Assembly: GCA_963752565.1 (NCBI GenBank)
Contig: CAVVZC010000025.1
Span: forward strand, 110,624 to 174,623
From: UBA11574 sp963752565
GTDB lineage: Bacteria; Desulfobacterota; Desulfobacteria; Desulfobacterales; UBA11574
Direction: 5' to 3'
Length of the DNA stretch: 64,000 nucleotides
A program made the translations under genes and the position numbers. Positions 1-8,186 of this stretch are shown in pieces. The notes beneath the pieces are model-generated. The model was not told the DNA's origin, did not search any database, and saw only the letters and a list, made by a program, of their open reading frames with translations. Numbering within the stretch: the stretch's first letter is position 1; each line of letters begins with the position of its first letter.

Positions 1-114
1 GTAATTGACCTTCATGTAAGGGCTGGATGCGCAGGCAGACAAAGTAAAGAGGATTAAAACGAACATTGGCAGGTATTTCGTCGCGTTTTTGACAAATGGT
101 AATAAGAATTTCAT
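1..114 (-). CDS. Lipoprotein, N-terminal fragment (runs off window)
   Basis: Only the first 38 codons are present; the gene runs off the left edge. Translation from the ATG at 114 gives a basic start (MKFLLPFVKNATKYL), a hydrophobic stretch and the lipobox L-S-A-C at residues 25-28, so an exported protein lipidated at Cys28 is expected. GGAG lies about 5 bases upstream of the ATG, supporting this start. Residues after the Cys (ASSPYMKVNY) are too few to assign a family. The 670-base spacer behind it separates it from the divergent DUF898 gene. Confidence 0.7.
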   Translation of the reverse strand, partial: MKFLLPFVKNATKYLPMFVLILFTLSACASSPYMKVNY

Positions 115-790
115 TATAGCTCCTTTGAATACCTTGTTGGAGCGAAGCGGACTTGTATGCCTATGCCGTGTGGCGGAAATCCCGCTATCGGGGCAAATAA
201 ACGCCTCGCAAACGTGAAATATCGGAGTTGGTTAGCCTTAAACGTCAAGCACGTTCTGCATGAACGTTTCCTATCATATCTAACCATCGATTAACAAGTT
301 TTTCCGTCTTAGTCGAGAGAGCCCGTGCACGGACGTCGGGGCATTAAGACCCCTGGAGGGGCAAGGATGCCCGTCCCGCTTTCAAAACGGGAGACCGGCA
401 ATTTATCCCGCATATAGGCAGGGCCGAACTTAAAAACTCTGGATAAGGGATGATTGGCAGCCCTGAACAAATGGGACATACTGGATACTTGTCCGCCGGT
501 TTTTTGGAGGAAACGTAACGATAAGATGTGTGGTTAAATAAAGATGGAGAATCGCCGAAAAATTATGTCAAAGAAGAATGGACAGGGGTGGCTTTAAAAA
601 GTATTCCTTTATAACATATTGATATTAAGCATATTTCAAATTTTTTTATCAAGTTTATTGCCAAAGAGACGATATGCTTTTTAAGGGGAACATCGCCTGG
701 CATATTCCTTTGGGCGGAATGTTTTCGCTTTAGGGCGAAAGGGTCGGGCTATTCTAAATCACCCAATCTTAACGATCACTGGAGTATACT
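115..790. other. Long spacer between divergent genes
   Basis: No convincing gene is visible. The stretch holds a dispersed repeat at 248-294 (listed separately), then a GC-richer island at about 315-420 with several short potential stems built from GGGG/CCCC and CCCG/CGGG words, then AT-rich sequence at 590-680. The island could be a structured RNA or a degraded repeat; I could not match it to a known riboswitch class by eye. The last 100 bases must hold the promoter of the DUF898-M48 pair. Confidence 0.4.
248..294 (+). repeat. Dispersed intergenic repeat, copy 1
   Basis: Two blocks recur in the spacer at 8052-8110. Block A (248-268) contains a small palindrome, ACGTTC-tgcat-GAACGT. Block B (273-294) is 22 bases shared exactly with 8052-8073. 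In the second copy the order is B then reversed A, so the pieces have been rearranged. Both copies are intergenic. This looks like a small non-coding dispersed repeat; mobility is not shown. Confidence 0.6.
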
Positions 791-2137
791 ATGAACGGAA
801 CCCTCTATCACGTGGTCTACAAAGGAGAAATCCTTTCAGGTTTTGACATGGAAGCGGTCTGTAAAGATCTGGCGCGGATCTCTTCCATCAGTGCGGAAAA
901 AGCCAAGAGAATTCTTGAAGGGGGTCGGGTCATCTTGAAAAGGAATCTGGACGAGGCGGCTGCGCGCAGATTCGGGACCCGCCTCCAGAGGATGGGATTG
1001 AAGGTGGTACTTCAGCTCACCGGGGCAAAGGTATCAGCCCCTTTGCCCGGGACTTTGAGAACCAGAGAAAAGCCTCGTGCGGAGAGGCCTATCCTACCTG
1101 CCAAAGCCAAGGCACAGAAAGGGACAACCCCTGCTGACGCATCAACAGCTTCGGTTGGTGTTCCTGACCGGAGATTAGAGTTGGAATTCCGGGGAAGCGG
1201 TACGGAATACTTCCGGATCTGGATTGTCAACATCCTTCTCACCATCTTGACCTTAGGCATCTATTCAGCCTGGGCCAAGGTGCGCAGAAATCAATACTTC
1301 TATGGCAACACCCGCCTTGATGAGGCCGCTTTCGAGTACCTGGCCGATCCCCAAAAAATCATAAAAGGCCGGTTGATCGCCGGAGGGATCATCTTGATAA
1401 TCAATTTACTATCCCAACTGCATCCCATACTGGCAGTGCTGTCCATTCCCATTTTCGTTTTCGGTGCGCCCTGGCTGATCATCCGTGCTCTGGCCTTCCG
1501 GGCTTACAACAGTGCCTACAGAAATATTCGCTTTGGTTTCAAAGCAACTTATGGGCAGGCCTTTAAGATCTTTGTTCTCTGGCCAATGGCCGTTTTGCCG
1601 ACGCTTGGATTTCTTATGCCCCATGTCTACTATTTACAGAAAAAATTCATTGTCGAGAACAGTCGCTACGGGAAAACTCATTTCACCTTTCATGCGAGAT
1701 CTCGTGAATATTTCCCGATTTTTTTGTTTGCCGGCCTTTTGGCGCTTGCCGGCAGTGGCTTGATTGGCATGGGGGCGGCTTCTTTCCTGCCGATAGTCAT
1801 TTTGTTTCTGCCCCTATACCTATTTGTGTTTGCCTATTTTTCTGTATCATCTACCAATCTTTTTTACGGCGCCACTCGTCTTGGGCCCCACCGGTTTCAA
1901 GCCATGCTGAAGACCAAGGATTATACGGTGTTGGTTTTGACGAACACGCTTGCAATGGCTCTCACCTTCGGTCTATTTATGCCTTGGGCGCAGGTCCGTA
2001 CAATGCGCTATAAGGTTCAGCATCTATTTTTGAAATCGTCCGGCGATCTGAACACATTTGTTGCGGACAAGCAAAAGGAAGTCGGGGCTTTCGGCGAGGA
2101 AATGGGCGGTTTTATGGATTTTGACTTTGGAATATGA
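791..2137 (+). CDS. DUF898 (YjgN-like) polytopic membrane protein
   Basis: A 448-residue protein. Residues 1-80 form a soluble domain (YKGEILSGFD, then a basic stretch ending ILKRNLDEAAARRF) of a kind found at the N-terminus of several bacterial membrane proteins. After a proline/alanine linker, the remainder matches the DUF898/YjgN pattern: a repeated FRIWIVN...TLGIYSAWAKVRRNQYFYGNT-type block, near residues 140-175 and again near 355-405 (FYGATRLG, LTFGLFMPWAQVRTMRY). Six or more hydrophobic segments are visible. GGAG sits 8 bases before the ATG. The stop overlaps the start of the M48 peptidase by 4 bases (ATGA), so the two are translationally coupled. The family's function is unknown; the partner suggests membrane or envelope quality control, which is inference. 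Confidence 0.8.
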   Translation: MNGTLYHVVYKGEILSGFDMEAVCKDLARISSISAEKAKRILEGGRVILKRNLDEAAARRFGTRLQRMGLKVVLQLTGAKVSAPLPGTLRTREKPRAERPILPAKAKAQKGTTPADASTASVGVPDRRLELEFRGSGTEYFRIWIVNILLTILTLGIYSAWAKVRRNQYFYGNTRLDEAAFEYLADPQKIIKGRLIAGGIILIINLLSQLHPILAVLSIPIFVFGAPWLIIRALAFRAYNSAYRNIRFGFKATYGQAFKIFVLWPMAVLPTLGFLMPHVYYLQKKFIVENSRYGKTHFTFHARSREYFPIFLFAGLLALAGSGLIGMGAASFLPIVILFLPLYLFVFAYFSVSSTNLFYGATRLGPHRFQAMLKTKDYTVLVLTNTLAMALTFGLFMPWAQVRTMRYKVQHLFLKSSGDLNTFVADKQKEVGAFGEEMGGFMDFDFGI

Positions 2138-3195
2138 TCGTTATTCGAGGATTCTATTATGACGGGCAGAGCTCCGTCCAGGTCCCGGCCCGATGTTGTA
2201 TTTATGCAAGCGGTGCCATAAGGGTTGAGGGACTTGACGACGACGGTCTTTTAGCCAGCCTGGGAAGCTTCACCATCCATGTTTCCCCTCGTCTCGCGAA
2301 CACACCCCGTTATTTCCATCTGCCAAACCAAGGAAAATTCGAAACTGAAGAAAACGACGTGGTGGACGAATTACTTCAGCGGTTTCATCGCCACTCCTGG
2401 CTGCACATTGTTCACTTCCTGGAAAGTCGAAAACGATGGATCTTGACTTGCCTTTTGGCAATTGTCTTTATGACATGGTTTGTCGGGCGCTACGGCGTTC
2501 CCCTTGCGGCAAAGGTCATCGCCGGCCACCTGCCAAAGAAAGTGACAGAAATGGCCGGCCAAAGGACGATGGATACGCTGGATCGATCTTTGCTGGAAGA
2601 ATCCCAATTGGATACAGCGCTTATGGAACGTTTGGAGTCCCACTTTCGACCGATCATTGAAAAATATCGGGAACACGATATCCAGGTCCGTTTTCGCACT
2701 ACAAGGGGATTAGGAGCCAACGCATTTGCGCTGCCAAACGGCACCATCATTTTTTTGGATGAAATGGTAAAGTTATCGACCCATGATGATGAGCTTTTGG
2801 CGGTGCTGGCTCACGAAATCGGCCATGTCATTCATCGCCACGGATTGCGCAGCCTCATTCAAAACTCCTTATTTGCCTTTGTACTGTTGGCCATTACGGG
2901 CGATGTGTCGGGTACATCAGAGTTGTTCCTTGGCCTGCCGGTCTTATTGACCGAACTGTCCTACTCAAGAGGGTTCGAACGTGAAGCGGATGATTTTGCG
3001 TTGTCGTATTTAAAGAGGCAAGGCATTACGCCTGTCCATTTCGCCAACCTGATGCATCGCATTGAAAAGAAAAGCACCACGATTTCCTCCACCTCTGATA
3101 ACGGCGGACATGGGCGACCCTCAAAACTCGGCTGGCGAGACTTTCTTTCCACCCATCCTTCCATGAAAGAGCGTCTGCGGCGATTCGAGCAATAG
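2134..3195 (+). CDS. M48-family membrane zinc metallopeptidase
   Basis: A 353-residue protein. The zinc-binding HEIGH motif is at residues 227-231 and a downstream FEREADDFAL motif near 280-290 supplies the third zinc ligand, the M48 arrangement. A single strong transmembrane segment lies at about residues 102-125, preceded by an 100-residue N-terminal region and followed by the protease domain, so the catalytic domain is probably periplasmic or membrane-associated. C-terminal STHPSMKERLRRF is typical of M48C-type peptidases (relatives of BepA/LoiP/HtpX). It overlaps the DUF898 gene by 4 bases and is followed by a 400-base spacer. DUF898 and M48 genes are often paired, which supports a shared role. 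The substrate is unknown. Confidence 0.88.
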   Translation: MIVIRGFYYDGQSSVQVPARCCIYASGAIRVEGLDDDGLLASLGSFTIHVSPRLANTPRYFHLPNQGKFETEENDVVDELLQRFHRHSWLHIVHFLESRKRWILTCLLAIVFMTWFVGRYGVPLAAKVIAGHLPKKVTEMAGQRTMDTLDRSLLEESQLDTALMERLESHFRPIIEKYREHDIQVRFRTTRGLGANAFALPNGTIIFLDEMVKLSTHDDELLAVLAHEIGHVIHRHGLRSLIQNSLFAFVLLAITGDVSGTSELFLGLPVLLTELSYSRGFEREADDFALSYLKRQGITPVHFANLMHRIEKKSTTISSTSDNGGHGRPSKLGWRDFLSTHPSMKERLRRFEQ

Positions 3196-3592
3196 TCGGG
3201 TGCGTAAAAAACGCCAATCTGTCCCGCGGTCCAATAGATAGAGCAATGGTTTCCTAAACCAAATCCATCAAAATATTGTTTTTTCTGAATAATGCGCTAA
3301 TAAACTTCCATAGACTTATTAGATCCCATCTGTTTTATTCCTCTATTTTCACGGCTTTCCATAAATTTAGCGAAAATTCATTATCTGCCCTGAGTTGACT
3401 TTTATAAGCCCCCCAGTAATAACGTCGCTTTTTACTACCATATATTGTGTTATTTAGTTCTTGACATACAAAATACATAATCTTATACGGTTATTAAATA
3501 ACTATTCTTTTAACATTTTATTTAAAATAAGTGGTTTGCCATGAAACCTACATTTCTCGATAACGGAGTGAGGCGATTAGAGGTAGATACCC
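3196..3592. other. AT-rich spacer before the glycosyltransferase
   Basis: No protein-coding gene is supported, apart from a possible 19-codon leader at 3541-3600. The second half carries a strong promoter candidate (3427-3489) that is repeated before the CBM48 gene. No terminator with a clear T-run was seen after the M48 gene. Confidence 0.5.
3427..3489 (+). promoter_or_regulatory. Promoter P1 with conserved upstream box
   Basis: TTGACA at 3461-3466, a 17-base spacer, then TATACG at 3484-3489: a good sigma-70-type promoter, about 100 bases before the glycosyltransferase. Upstream, GCTTTTTACTACCATATATT and the following GT are shared almost exactly with 5803-5825 in front of the CBM48 gene, and the shared segment continues through TTGACATACAA. 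Conservation of the box outside the core hexamers suggests a binding site for a common regulator. Confidence 0.6.
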
Positions 3593-3600
3593 ATGGTTAA
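3541..3600 (+). CDS. Possible 19-codon leader peptide overlapping the GT4 start
   Basis: An ATG at 3541 opens a short frame (MKPTFLDNGVRRLEVDTHG, stop 3598-3600) that overlaps the first codons of the glycosyltransferase in another frame. It lies downstream of promoter P1, so it would be transcribed. No strong Shine-Dalgarno sequence precedes it. It could couple translation of the downstream gene or be chance. Confidence 0.25.
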   Translation: MKPTFLDNGVRRLEVDTHG

Positions 3601-4855
3601 AAACATTGGTTTTATTTCCACACGTTTTTCAGGCACAGACGGGGTTACAATGGAAACCAGCAAGTGGTCGGAAGTTTTAAGAAAAATCGGTCATAGCTGT
3701 TTCTGGTTCGCTGGTGAATTGGACAGGGACCCCCAAAAGAGTTTTCTTGTTCCTGAAGCGCACTTTAAGTATGAAAAGAATCAGTGGATCAATGAACGGA
3801 TATTTGGACACAAAGTTCGAAGCGCTGCCGTGACGGATACAATTCATGATCTAAAGATACTTTTAAAGATTCAGATTCGAGAATTTATTCTACAATTTAA
3901 TTTGGACCTTCTTATTGCCCAGAATGCACTTACCATTCCGTTGCATATCCCTTTGGGAATCGCCTTGACCGAAATTATCGCAGAAACTCAGATTCCCATG
4001 ATTGCCCATCACCATGATTTTTATTGGGAAAGGACACGGTTTTCCGTAAATGCCGCGGGAGATTACTTGCGCATGGCGTTTCCTCCCAGCTTGAATAATA
4101 TCGAACATGTAGTTATTAATTCCGCAGCCAAAGAAGAGCTTGCACTTCGAACAGGGATTTCCTCTACGATAATTCCCAACGTTCTGGATTTTGAGAACCC
4201 GCCGGAAGTGGATGAAGACAAAACCATCGCCTTCCGCGATTCATTGGAGCTTGGGCCACAAGACCGTATAATTTTGCAACCGACACGTATTATACAGCGC
4301 AAGGGAATTGAACATGCCATAGAGTTGGTCGAAGATTTGAAAGATCCTCGATACAAGCTGGTCATCTCCCATGAAGCAGGCGATGAAGGATATGAATATG
4401 CTGAGTGGCTTCAAGAAACAGCTCGTGAACGAGGGGTTGATCTAAGATTGGTGAAAACGCGTGTCTTAGATCCAATAAATAGTCAAGAGAATTACAAGGG
4501 TAAGCCGACACTTTGGGATATTTATCCTCATGCCGATTTCATTACCTATCCCAGCCTGCATGAAGGATTTGGCAATGCGTTTCTTGAGGCTGTTTATTTT
4601 AAAAAGCCACTATTGATTAACCGGTACGCTACATTTGTAAGAGATATTGAGCCTAAGGGATTCGATCTGATTGTCATGGACGGCTTTCTCACCAAAAAAA
4701 ATGTTCAAAGCGTAAGGGAATTTTTAAGATCACCCAAAAGAAAAGAGAGGATGGTAAATCATAATTATGAGGTGGCTGAGCGGAACTATTCCTATGCAAT
4801 CCTTCGGCGGGGGTTAAACAATATTCTGATTAATTTCTTTGGAATGCAAGTTTAA
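3593..4855 (+). CDS. GT4-type glycosyltransferase
   Basis: A 420-residue GT-B fold glycosyltransferase, no signal peptide or membrane segment, so cytoplasmic. The N-terminus (IGFISTRFSGTDGVTMETSKW) is the glycine-rich acceptor-side loop of GT4 enzymes that act on small or phosphorylated acceptors. HHHDFYWER near residue 145 and RIIQRKGIEHAI near 240 are typical GT4 landmarks; EGFGNAFLE near 325-333 is the EX7E donor-binding motif. GAGG is 8 bases before the ATG. The donor and acceptor cannot be read from sequence; a role in glucan or compatible-solute metabolism is suggested by the promoter box shared with the CBM48 gene. Followed by a 500-base AT-rich spacer. Confidence 0.8.
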   Translation: MVKNIGFISTRFSGTDGVTMETSKWSEVLRKIGHSCFWFAGELDRDPQKSFLVPEAHFKYEKNQWINERIFGHKVRSAAVTDTIHDLKILLKIQIREFILQFNLDLLIAQNALTIPLHIPLGIALTEIIAETQIPMIAHHHDFYWERTRFSVNAAGDYLRMAFPPSLNNIEHVVINSAAKEELALRTGISSTIIPNVLDFENPPEVDEDKTIAFRDSLELGPQDRIILQPTRIIQRKGIEHAIELVEDLKDPRYKLVISHEAGDEGYEYAEWLQETARERGVDLRLVKTRVLDPINSQENYKGKPTLWDIYPHADFITYPSLHEGFGNAFLEAVYFKKPLLINRYATFVRDIEPKGFDLIVMDGFLTKKNVQSVREFLRSPKRKERMVNHNYEVAERNYSYAILRRGLNNILINFFGMQV

Positions 4856-5363
4856 TTGTGTTCCAGCCTTTAGATCGAAAACTCACGATGTCTGCCTTCT
4901 TAAGCCTTCAATCCATACCCCTCTAATATGGTCACGATTTCGATATGAAATCATCAACTCCAAACCGTTGACACCTGCTCCTATGTGGGTCTATCTTGAA
5001 AAAAAAATATAGTATCACAAGTCAAGGCATAGTTGTATTTGTGGTAAGATAACGTAAAATTTCGATTTCAGTTAGAAATCTTCAATTTTTGGAAATACAT
5101 GCTTTGGGCACGTTATAAGTTAATCAAACCCACCTCACCTTTAACCATTCTACAAGGCACCTGTCTATGTAAAAAAATTCCTAATTACATTTAATTAGCC
5201 TTACAATTACATAGTTTTTTATATGAATCAGCGCGACTATTCTCACACAATAATTGATGTAACTATTTAACATATATATAATTGTTGCTTAAACATATGT
5301 ATTTGCATGATTTTTGCATTGTATAGTAAATAATGATGAAATCAAAAACAAGGAGGCAAATTC
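4856..5363. other. AT-rich spacer without a gene
   Basis: No open frame with coding character on either strand. One promoter-like pair is present (TTGACA near 4969 with TATCTT about 18 bases on), and a weak sigma-54-like site lies at 5303-5318 just before the next gene. Otherwise nothing recognisable. Confidence 0.45.
5303..5318 (+). promoter_or_regulatory. Weak sigma-54-like site before the STAS-like gene
   Basis: TTGCATG, four bases, TTGCA resembles the sigma-54 consensus TGGCACG-N4-TTGCW, with the important first G of the -24 GG missing. It lies about 45 bases before the ATG at 5364. A sigma-54 activator gene exists elsewhere in the window (55.9 kb), but no link is shown. Confidence 0.22.
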
Positions 5364-5639
5364 ATGGCATCAAATTTCCAAATTTTTTCTTTTAAAACCA
5401 AGGACAACCTCCACCTCAAATTGTCTGGTGATTTTGATGTAAATTCTGCACAAGAATTGATCAACACTTTGCTATCGCATGGTGCCGGTAATTGGGATAT
5501 ATTTATAGACACTAATAACTTAGAGACAATTCATCCGTTTGGTAAAATTACGCTTCAAATGAATCTCAGTAATTTCAAAAAGCAATTAAACAACCTTTTC
5601 TTTATTGGGGCAAACAAACATAAAATTTCATCACATTAA
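5364..5639 (+). CDS. Small STAS-like protein
   Basis: A 91-residue soluble protein. LHLKLSGDFDVNSAQELINT followed by a beta strand (WDIFIDTNNLETIHPFG) and a C-terminal strand (NLFFIGAN) follows the beta-alpha-beta plan of STAS domains (anti-sigma-factor antagonists such as SpoIIAA). The usual phosphorylatable Ser/Thr before the central helix is not obvious: the position after the IDTN strand holds THPFG-like residues instead. AAGGAGG lies 7-8 bases before the ATG, an excellent ribosome site. It stands alone between long spacers and is followed by a terminator. Assignment rests on pattern only. Confidence 0.5.
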   Translation: MASNFQIFSFKTKDNLHLKLSGDFDVNSAQELINTLLSHGAGNWDIFIDTNNLETIHPFGKITLQMNLSNFKKQLNNLFFIGANKHKISSH

Positions 5640-5704
5640 AGGTAGTTGTGTCTTTTAATGTCGGCTGGTTTGGAATTATAGGGAAGCCTTCATTTTTGAA
5701 TCGG

Positions 5705-5744
5705 GGCAAATCCATTTCACATGGTTTGCTCTTTTTTATTTTTT
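5705..5744 (+). terminator. Rho-independent terminator after the STAS-like gene
   Basis: GGCAAATCCAT pairs with ATGGTTTGC around a 5-base loop (one bulge), followed by CTTTTTTATTTTTT. Confidence 0.7.
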
Positions 5745-5802
5745 AGGCAAATTCCATCGTCTGTTCACAGCCATCTTCTATAATTTTCTCCATAAAAAAA
5801 CA

Positions 5803-5865
5803 GCTTTTTATTACCATATATTGTATTATATTTTGCTTGACATACAATATATATTATATTATGCA
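5803..5865 (+). promoter_or_regulatory. Promoter P2, same box as P1
   Basis: Shares GCTTTTTA-Y-TACCATATATTGT and the following CTTGACATACAA with 3427-3472. TTGACA is at 5837-5842; the -10 is somewhere in the TATATTATATTATG stretch (TATGCA at 5860-5865 gives a 17-base spacer). It lies about 160 bases before the CBM48 gene, implying a long leader. Confidence 0.55.
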
Positions 5866-6027
5866 GTTTTTAAAGGTCGATTGGCATAGTTATACCCTTA
5901 AGATATGCTTTATAAATATAATGAATATCTTCTTGGGTCCGGTAAGGTGATTTGCTGATTTAATAGATGAGCAACACAGGATATTTTGTGTTTTTGAATC
6001 CATCAGTCTTATTTAAGGAGGTATTAG

Positions 6028-6327
6028 ATGGCAAAAATCAAAACAAGACAGGGAACTAAACGGTGCAAGGTGACATTTTCACTTGAAAACGCCGATGCTA
6101 ATGAGGTCTTTTTGATAGGGGATTTTAACAAATGGAATCCGAAAACTCACCCTATGAAAAGCGATGGAGACGGGGCGTGGATCAGGAACGTGGTAATTCC
6201 TCCCGGAAAATACGAATACAAGTTTATGGTTGACGGGCAATGGAAAGAAGATCCACAAAATGATCAACTAAACCCCAATTGCTTCGGGACTTACAACAGC
6301 ATTATAAATGTTACCTCAAAAAAATAA
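6028..6327 (+). CDS. Stand-alone CBM48 (AMPK/isoamylase-N type) glycogen-binding protein
   Basis: A 99-residue protein that is essentially a single carbohydrate-binding module 48. Diagnostic features are VFLIGDFNKWNP (residues 28-39), MKSDGDGAWIRNVVIPPGKY, and YKFMVDGQWKEDPQNDQ; the conserved aromatic residues and the Lys of this module are present. It lacks any catalytic domain, as in the glycogen-binding domain of AMPK beta. Cytoplasmic, no signal peptide. AAGGAGG precedes the ATG by 7 bases. It probably binds glycogen or another alpha-glucan. It shares a promoter box with the GT4 gene 2.4 kb upstream, so the two may form a small glucan regulon (inference). Confidence 0.85.
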   Translation: MAKIKTRQGTKRCKVTFSLENADANEVFLIGDFNKWNPKTHPMKSDGDGAWIRNVVIPPGKYEYKFMVDGQWKEDPQNDQLNPNCFGTYNSIINVTSKK

Positions 6328-6388
6328 GCGATCTGAATCATTTTTCAAACGCTTGTTTAGATGGGTCATATTGGTATGCTTGTAAGTC

Positions 6389-6532
6389 ATGGTAACAATT
6401 CGTCGATTTGTTTCAAACAGGATGTATCCATTCTTCGACACAGGGGAGGCTAAATCTTTTGCATTTGGAATCTGGCTTTTAGGTTCTGGCCTGGTTGGTA
6501 TTGTTGGTATTAGGAAGAAGCTAAAGAAGTAA
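6389..6532 (+). CDS. Small PEP-CTERM-like tail protein or remnant
   Basis: A 47-codon frame starting at ATG 6389. Its C-terminal half, FGIWLLGSGLVGIVGIRKKL plus KK, is the hydrophobic helix and basic tail that end PEP-CTERM/VPLPA-type exosortase substrates (typical form: LLLGSGLIGLAGLRRK). The upstream part is too short for an exported protein and has no signal peptide. Either it is the broken 3' end of a larger PEP-CTERM protein, or a small single-pass membrane protein. It is followed directly by a terminator. No exosortase is seen in the window. Confidence 0.45.
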   Translation: MVTIRRFVSNRMYPFFDTGEAKSFAFGIWLLGSGLVGIVGIRKKLKK

Positions 6533-6558
6533 ACAACTGAACATTAAGCAATAACTAA

Positions 6559-6590
6559 GGCAGGGTCATTTAGCTCTACCGTTTTTTTTT
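6559..6590 (+). terminator. Terminator after the PEP-CTERM-like frame
   Basis: GGCAGGGT pairs imperfectly (with G-T pairs) to GCTCTACC, followed by a run of nine T. Confidence 0.6.
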
Positions 6591-6888
6591 ATCCGAACTT
6601 TGAATATCTTCTATTATCCTCGTTTTTGAAGCCGATCCAGAAGTTGTGATATCTAATTGTAATTTTTTTCCGGAATGGCAAAACTGACCTGATTTGGTTT
6701 ACAGGATGCCCTCCCAGGCGTCTTGGCCTGGTGCTCCAATTTACACTCCGTTTCAGCCAGGGTCTTATTCACGGCTATCATTTGGATTAATACACAATAC
6801 TAAGTAAATAATGTAATGGCTTTTTGTAAAATATATTTTACACTCACAAAGTTTTTTATGTGAGCAAGAATGGCCACCTTACTTTTAT

Positions 6889-7113
6889 TTATATTTTTAA
6901 TACTAGCTTAAATCCGTTACGATCGGCCCATTTTACCAAGGTATTCTTAAGTTTTTCAAGTCCTTCTTGATCAGTTTCAGAGACTTGGACCCGGAATTCA
7001 ACAGGTAAATTCTCCCTATCGAGATTGGTATACACGTACCATACAGTATCATTAGTATCGGCTGATATTGCTTGTGTAATTTCTACAAAATCATTTCCCT
7101 TTTCAAATAGCAT
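6889..7113 (-). CDS. Small conserved-looking hypothetical protein
   Basis: A 74-residue soluble protein, FEKGNDFVEITQAISADTND at the N-terminus, an amphipathic stretch in the middle and a C-terminal helix (EGLEKLKNTLVKWADRNG). AAGGAGA sits 6 bases before the ATG, so it is probably translated. No family recognised. It is co-oriented with the membrane-protein gene upstream at 7261-8019, with a 147-base gap. Confidence 0.5.
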   Translation of the reverse strand: MLFEKGNDFVEITQAISADTNDTVWYVYTNLDRENLPVEFRVQVSETDQEGLEKLKNTLVKWADRNGFKLVLKI

Positions 7114-7260
7114 TACCTTTCTCCTTAACTTTTATTAAGAAGATTAAATAACATATATTTTCAAATCATCCAAGGACTTTTCAAGGCGACGCCTATCCTC
7201 ATGCTCCGGAATTACTCTTGTTGCATATTTCTGATTTCTTTAACCGCTTTTGCCGCGTTA

Positions 7261-8019
7261 TCAAGCAACAGGGACACCTCTTGGACGGCCGGTAATAATG
7301 ATTCGCCTCATCATCACAACAAAATAGAGGATTGAAAATAAATAGGCCGGCAAATAAAGCCACCATGCAAAAGGGTTGGGAATCCCTGTTCGTTCAATAT
7401 CACCAGGAATTTGAATAATATTCTTCCAATCCCAACAAAATGCTACGATCATGAGCAAACCACAACCCAGCTCAACAGCCATGTCGTACCATCGAAAGCG
7501 AATATTATATCCTTTTTCATCACAATAAATAACAAGAGAGCCTCCCACCAGCATTGCAAGTGCAATCAATAACGGCGTAATTACCGGGCCTACCCAGGGT
7601 AGCGGTACATAAAACAAAAGATCCCATGTCATGAGACTTTCGGGCCAACTTACCATGACATACAGCCAAACGTAGTAAAATATGTCCCATATCCCGAAGG
7701 CGATAATGAAAAAGCAAAACTTTTGAAATCTATTCCTTCCAGCAACCCAACCTACAGCTACCAGCATGATTATCGTTGCAATTTCCCGGCTGAACTCGAT
7801 TCGAACCAAAGGATCGATAACGTGTTTACCGTCTTCCCACTTGACAAACAGAGGAAATTCGAAGACTCCATTAAAAAAAATTTTACGGAGATATACGACA
7901 ATGGCGCTTTCAACCCACGCAAAGGCAATGGCGAAAACAATCACCCAAACCCAGATTTTTAGAGCGCTTTTAAATTTTTTTCCGAACTCAGCATTCAAAT
8001 TGTCGCTATTTATGGACAT
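7261..8019 (-). CDS. Polytopic membrane protein of unknown function
   Basis: A 252-residue protein with about seven hydrophobic segments, rich in Trp, Tyr and Phe. Landmarks are AFAWVESAIVVYLRKIF near residue 38, EFSREIATIIMLVAVGWVAG near 80, FGIWDIFYYVWLYVMVSWPES near 110-130 and LYLPAYLFSILYFVVMMRR at the C-terminus. The E-S-A-IVVYLR and FGIWDIFYY patterns are well-defined, which suggests a conserved family rather than chance, but I do not recognise a function. The start at 8019 (MSINSDN) gives a short soluble N-terminus. It ends before a small protein gene on the same strand. Confidence 0.55.
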   Translation of the reverse strand: MSINSDNLNAEFGKKFKSALKIWVWVIVFAIAFAWVESAIVVYLRKIFFNGVFEFPLFVKWEDGKHVIDPLVRIEFSREIATIIMLVAVGWVAGRNRFQKFCFFIIAFGIWDIFYYVWLYVMVSWPESLMTWDLLFYVPLPWVGPVITPLLIALAMLVGGSLVIYCDEKGYNIRFRWYDMAVELGCGLLMIVAFCWDWKNIIQIPGDIERTGIPNPFAWWLYLPAYLFSILYFVVMMRRIIITGRPRGVPVA

Positions 8020-8051
8020 GGTATAGTTCGTTTAATTTGCATCCTATCAGA

Positions 8052-8110
8052 ATCATATCTAACCATCGATTAAAAAGCTTTTATAATATAACGTTCGTGC
8101 AGAGCGTGCT
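8052..8110 (-). repeat. Dispersed intergenic repeat, copy 2
   Basis: Block B (8052-8073) is identical to 273-294. Block A in reverse (8090-8110) matches 248-268 with two differences. It lies in the spacer between the membrane-protein gene and the MBL hydrolase. Confidence 0.6.
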
Positions 8111-8186
8111 TGGCTAATGCACTCCATGGACGAACGTATACATTTGTCAGCATTGAACAACATCCAGAGCAACGTTTACTCCTGAA

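Noticed and set aside
315..420. GC-richer island with short stems, considered as a riboswitch such as c-di-GMP
   Set aside because: The conserved cores of known classes could not be identified, and it is 370 bases from the next start.
7200..7262. A short coding-like stretch on the minus strand (DNAAKAVKEIRNMQQE) past the membrane-protein stop, in another frame
   Set aside because: It has heptad-like character but only a weak GTG start inside the previous gene and stops just upstream; not enough to call a gene, and a frameshifted C-terminus cannot be shown.
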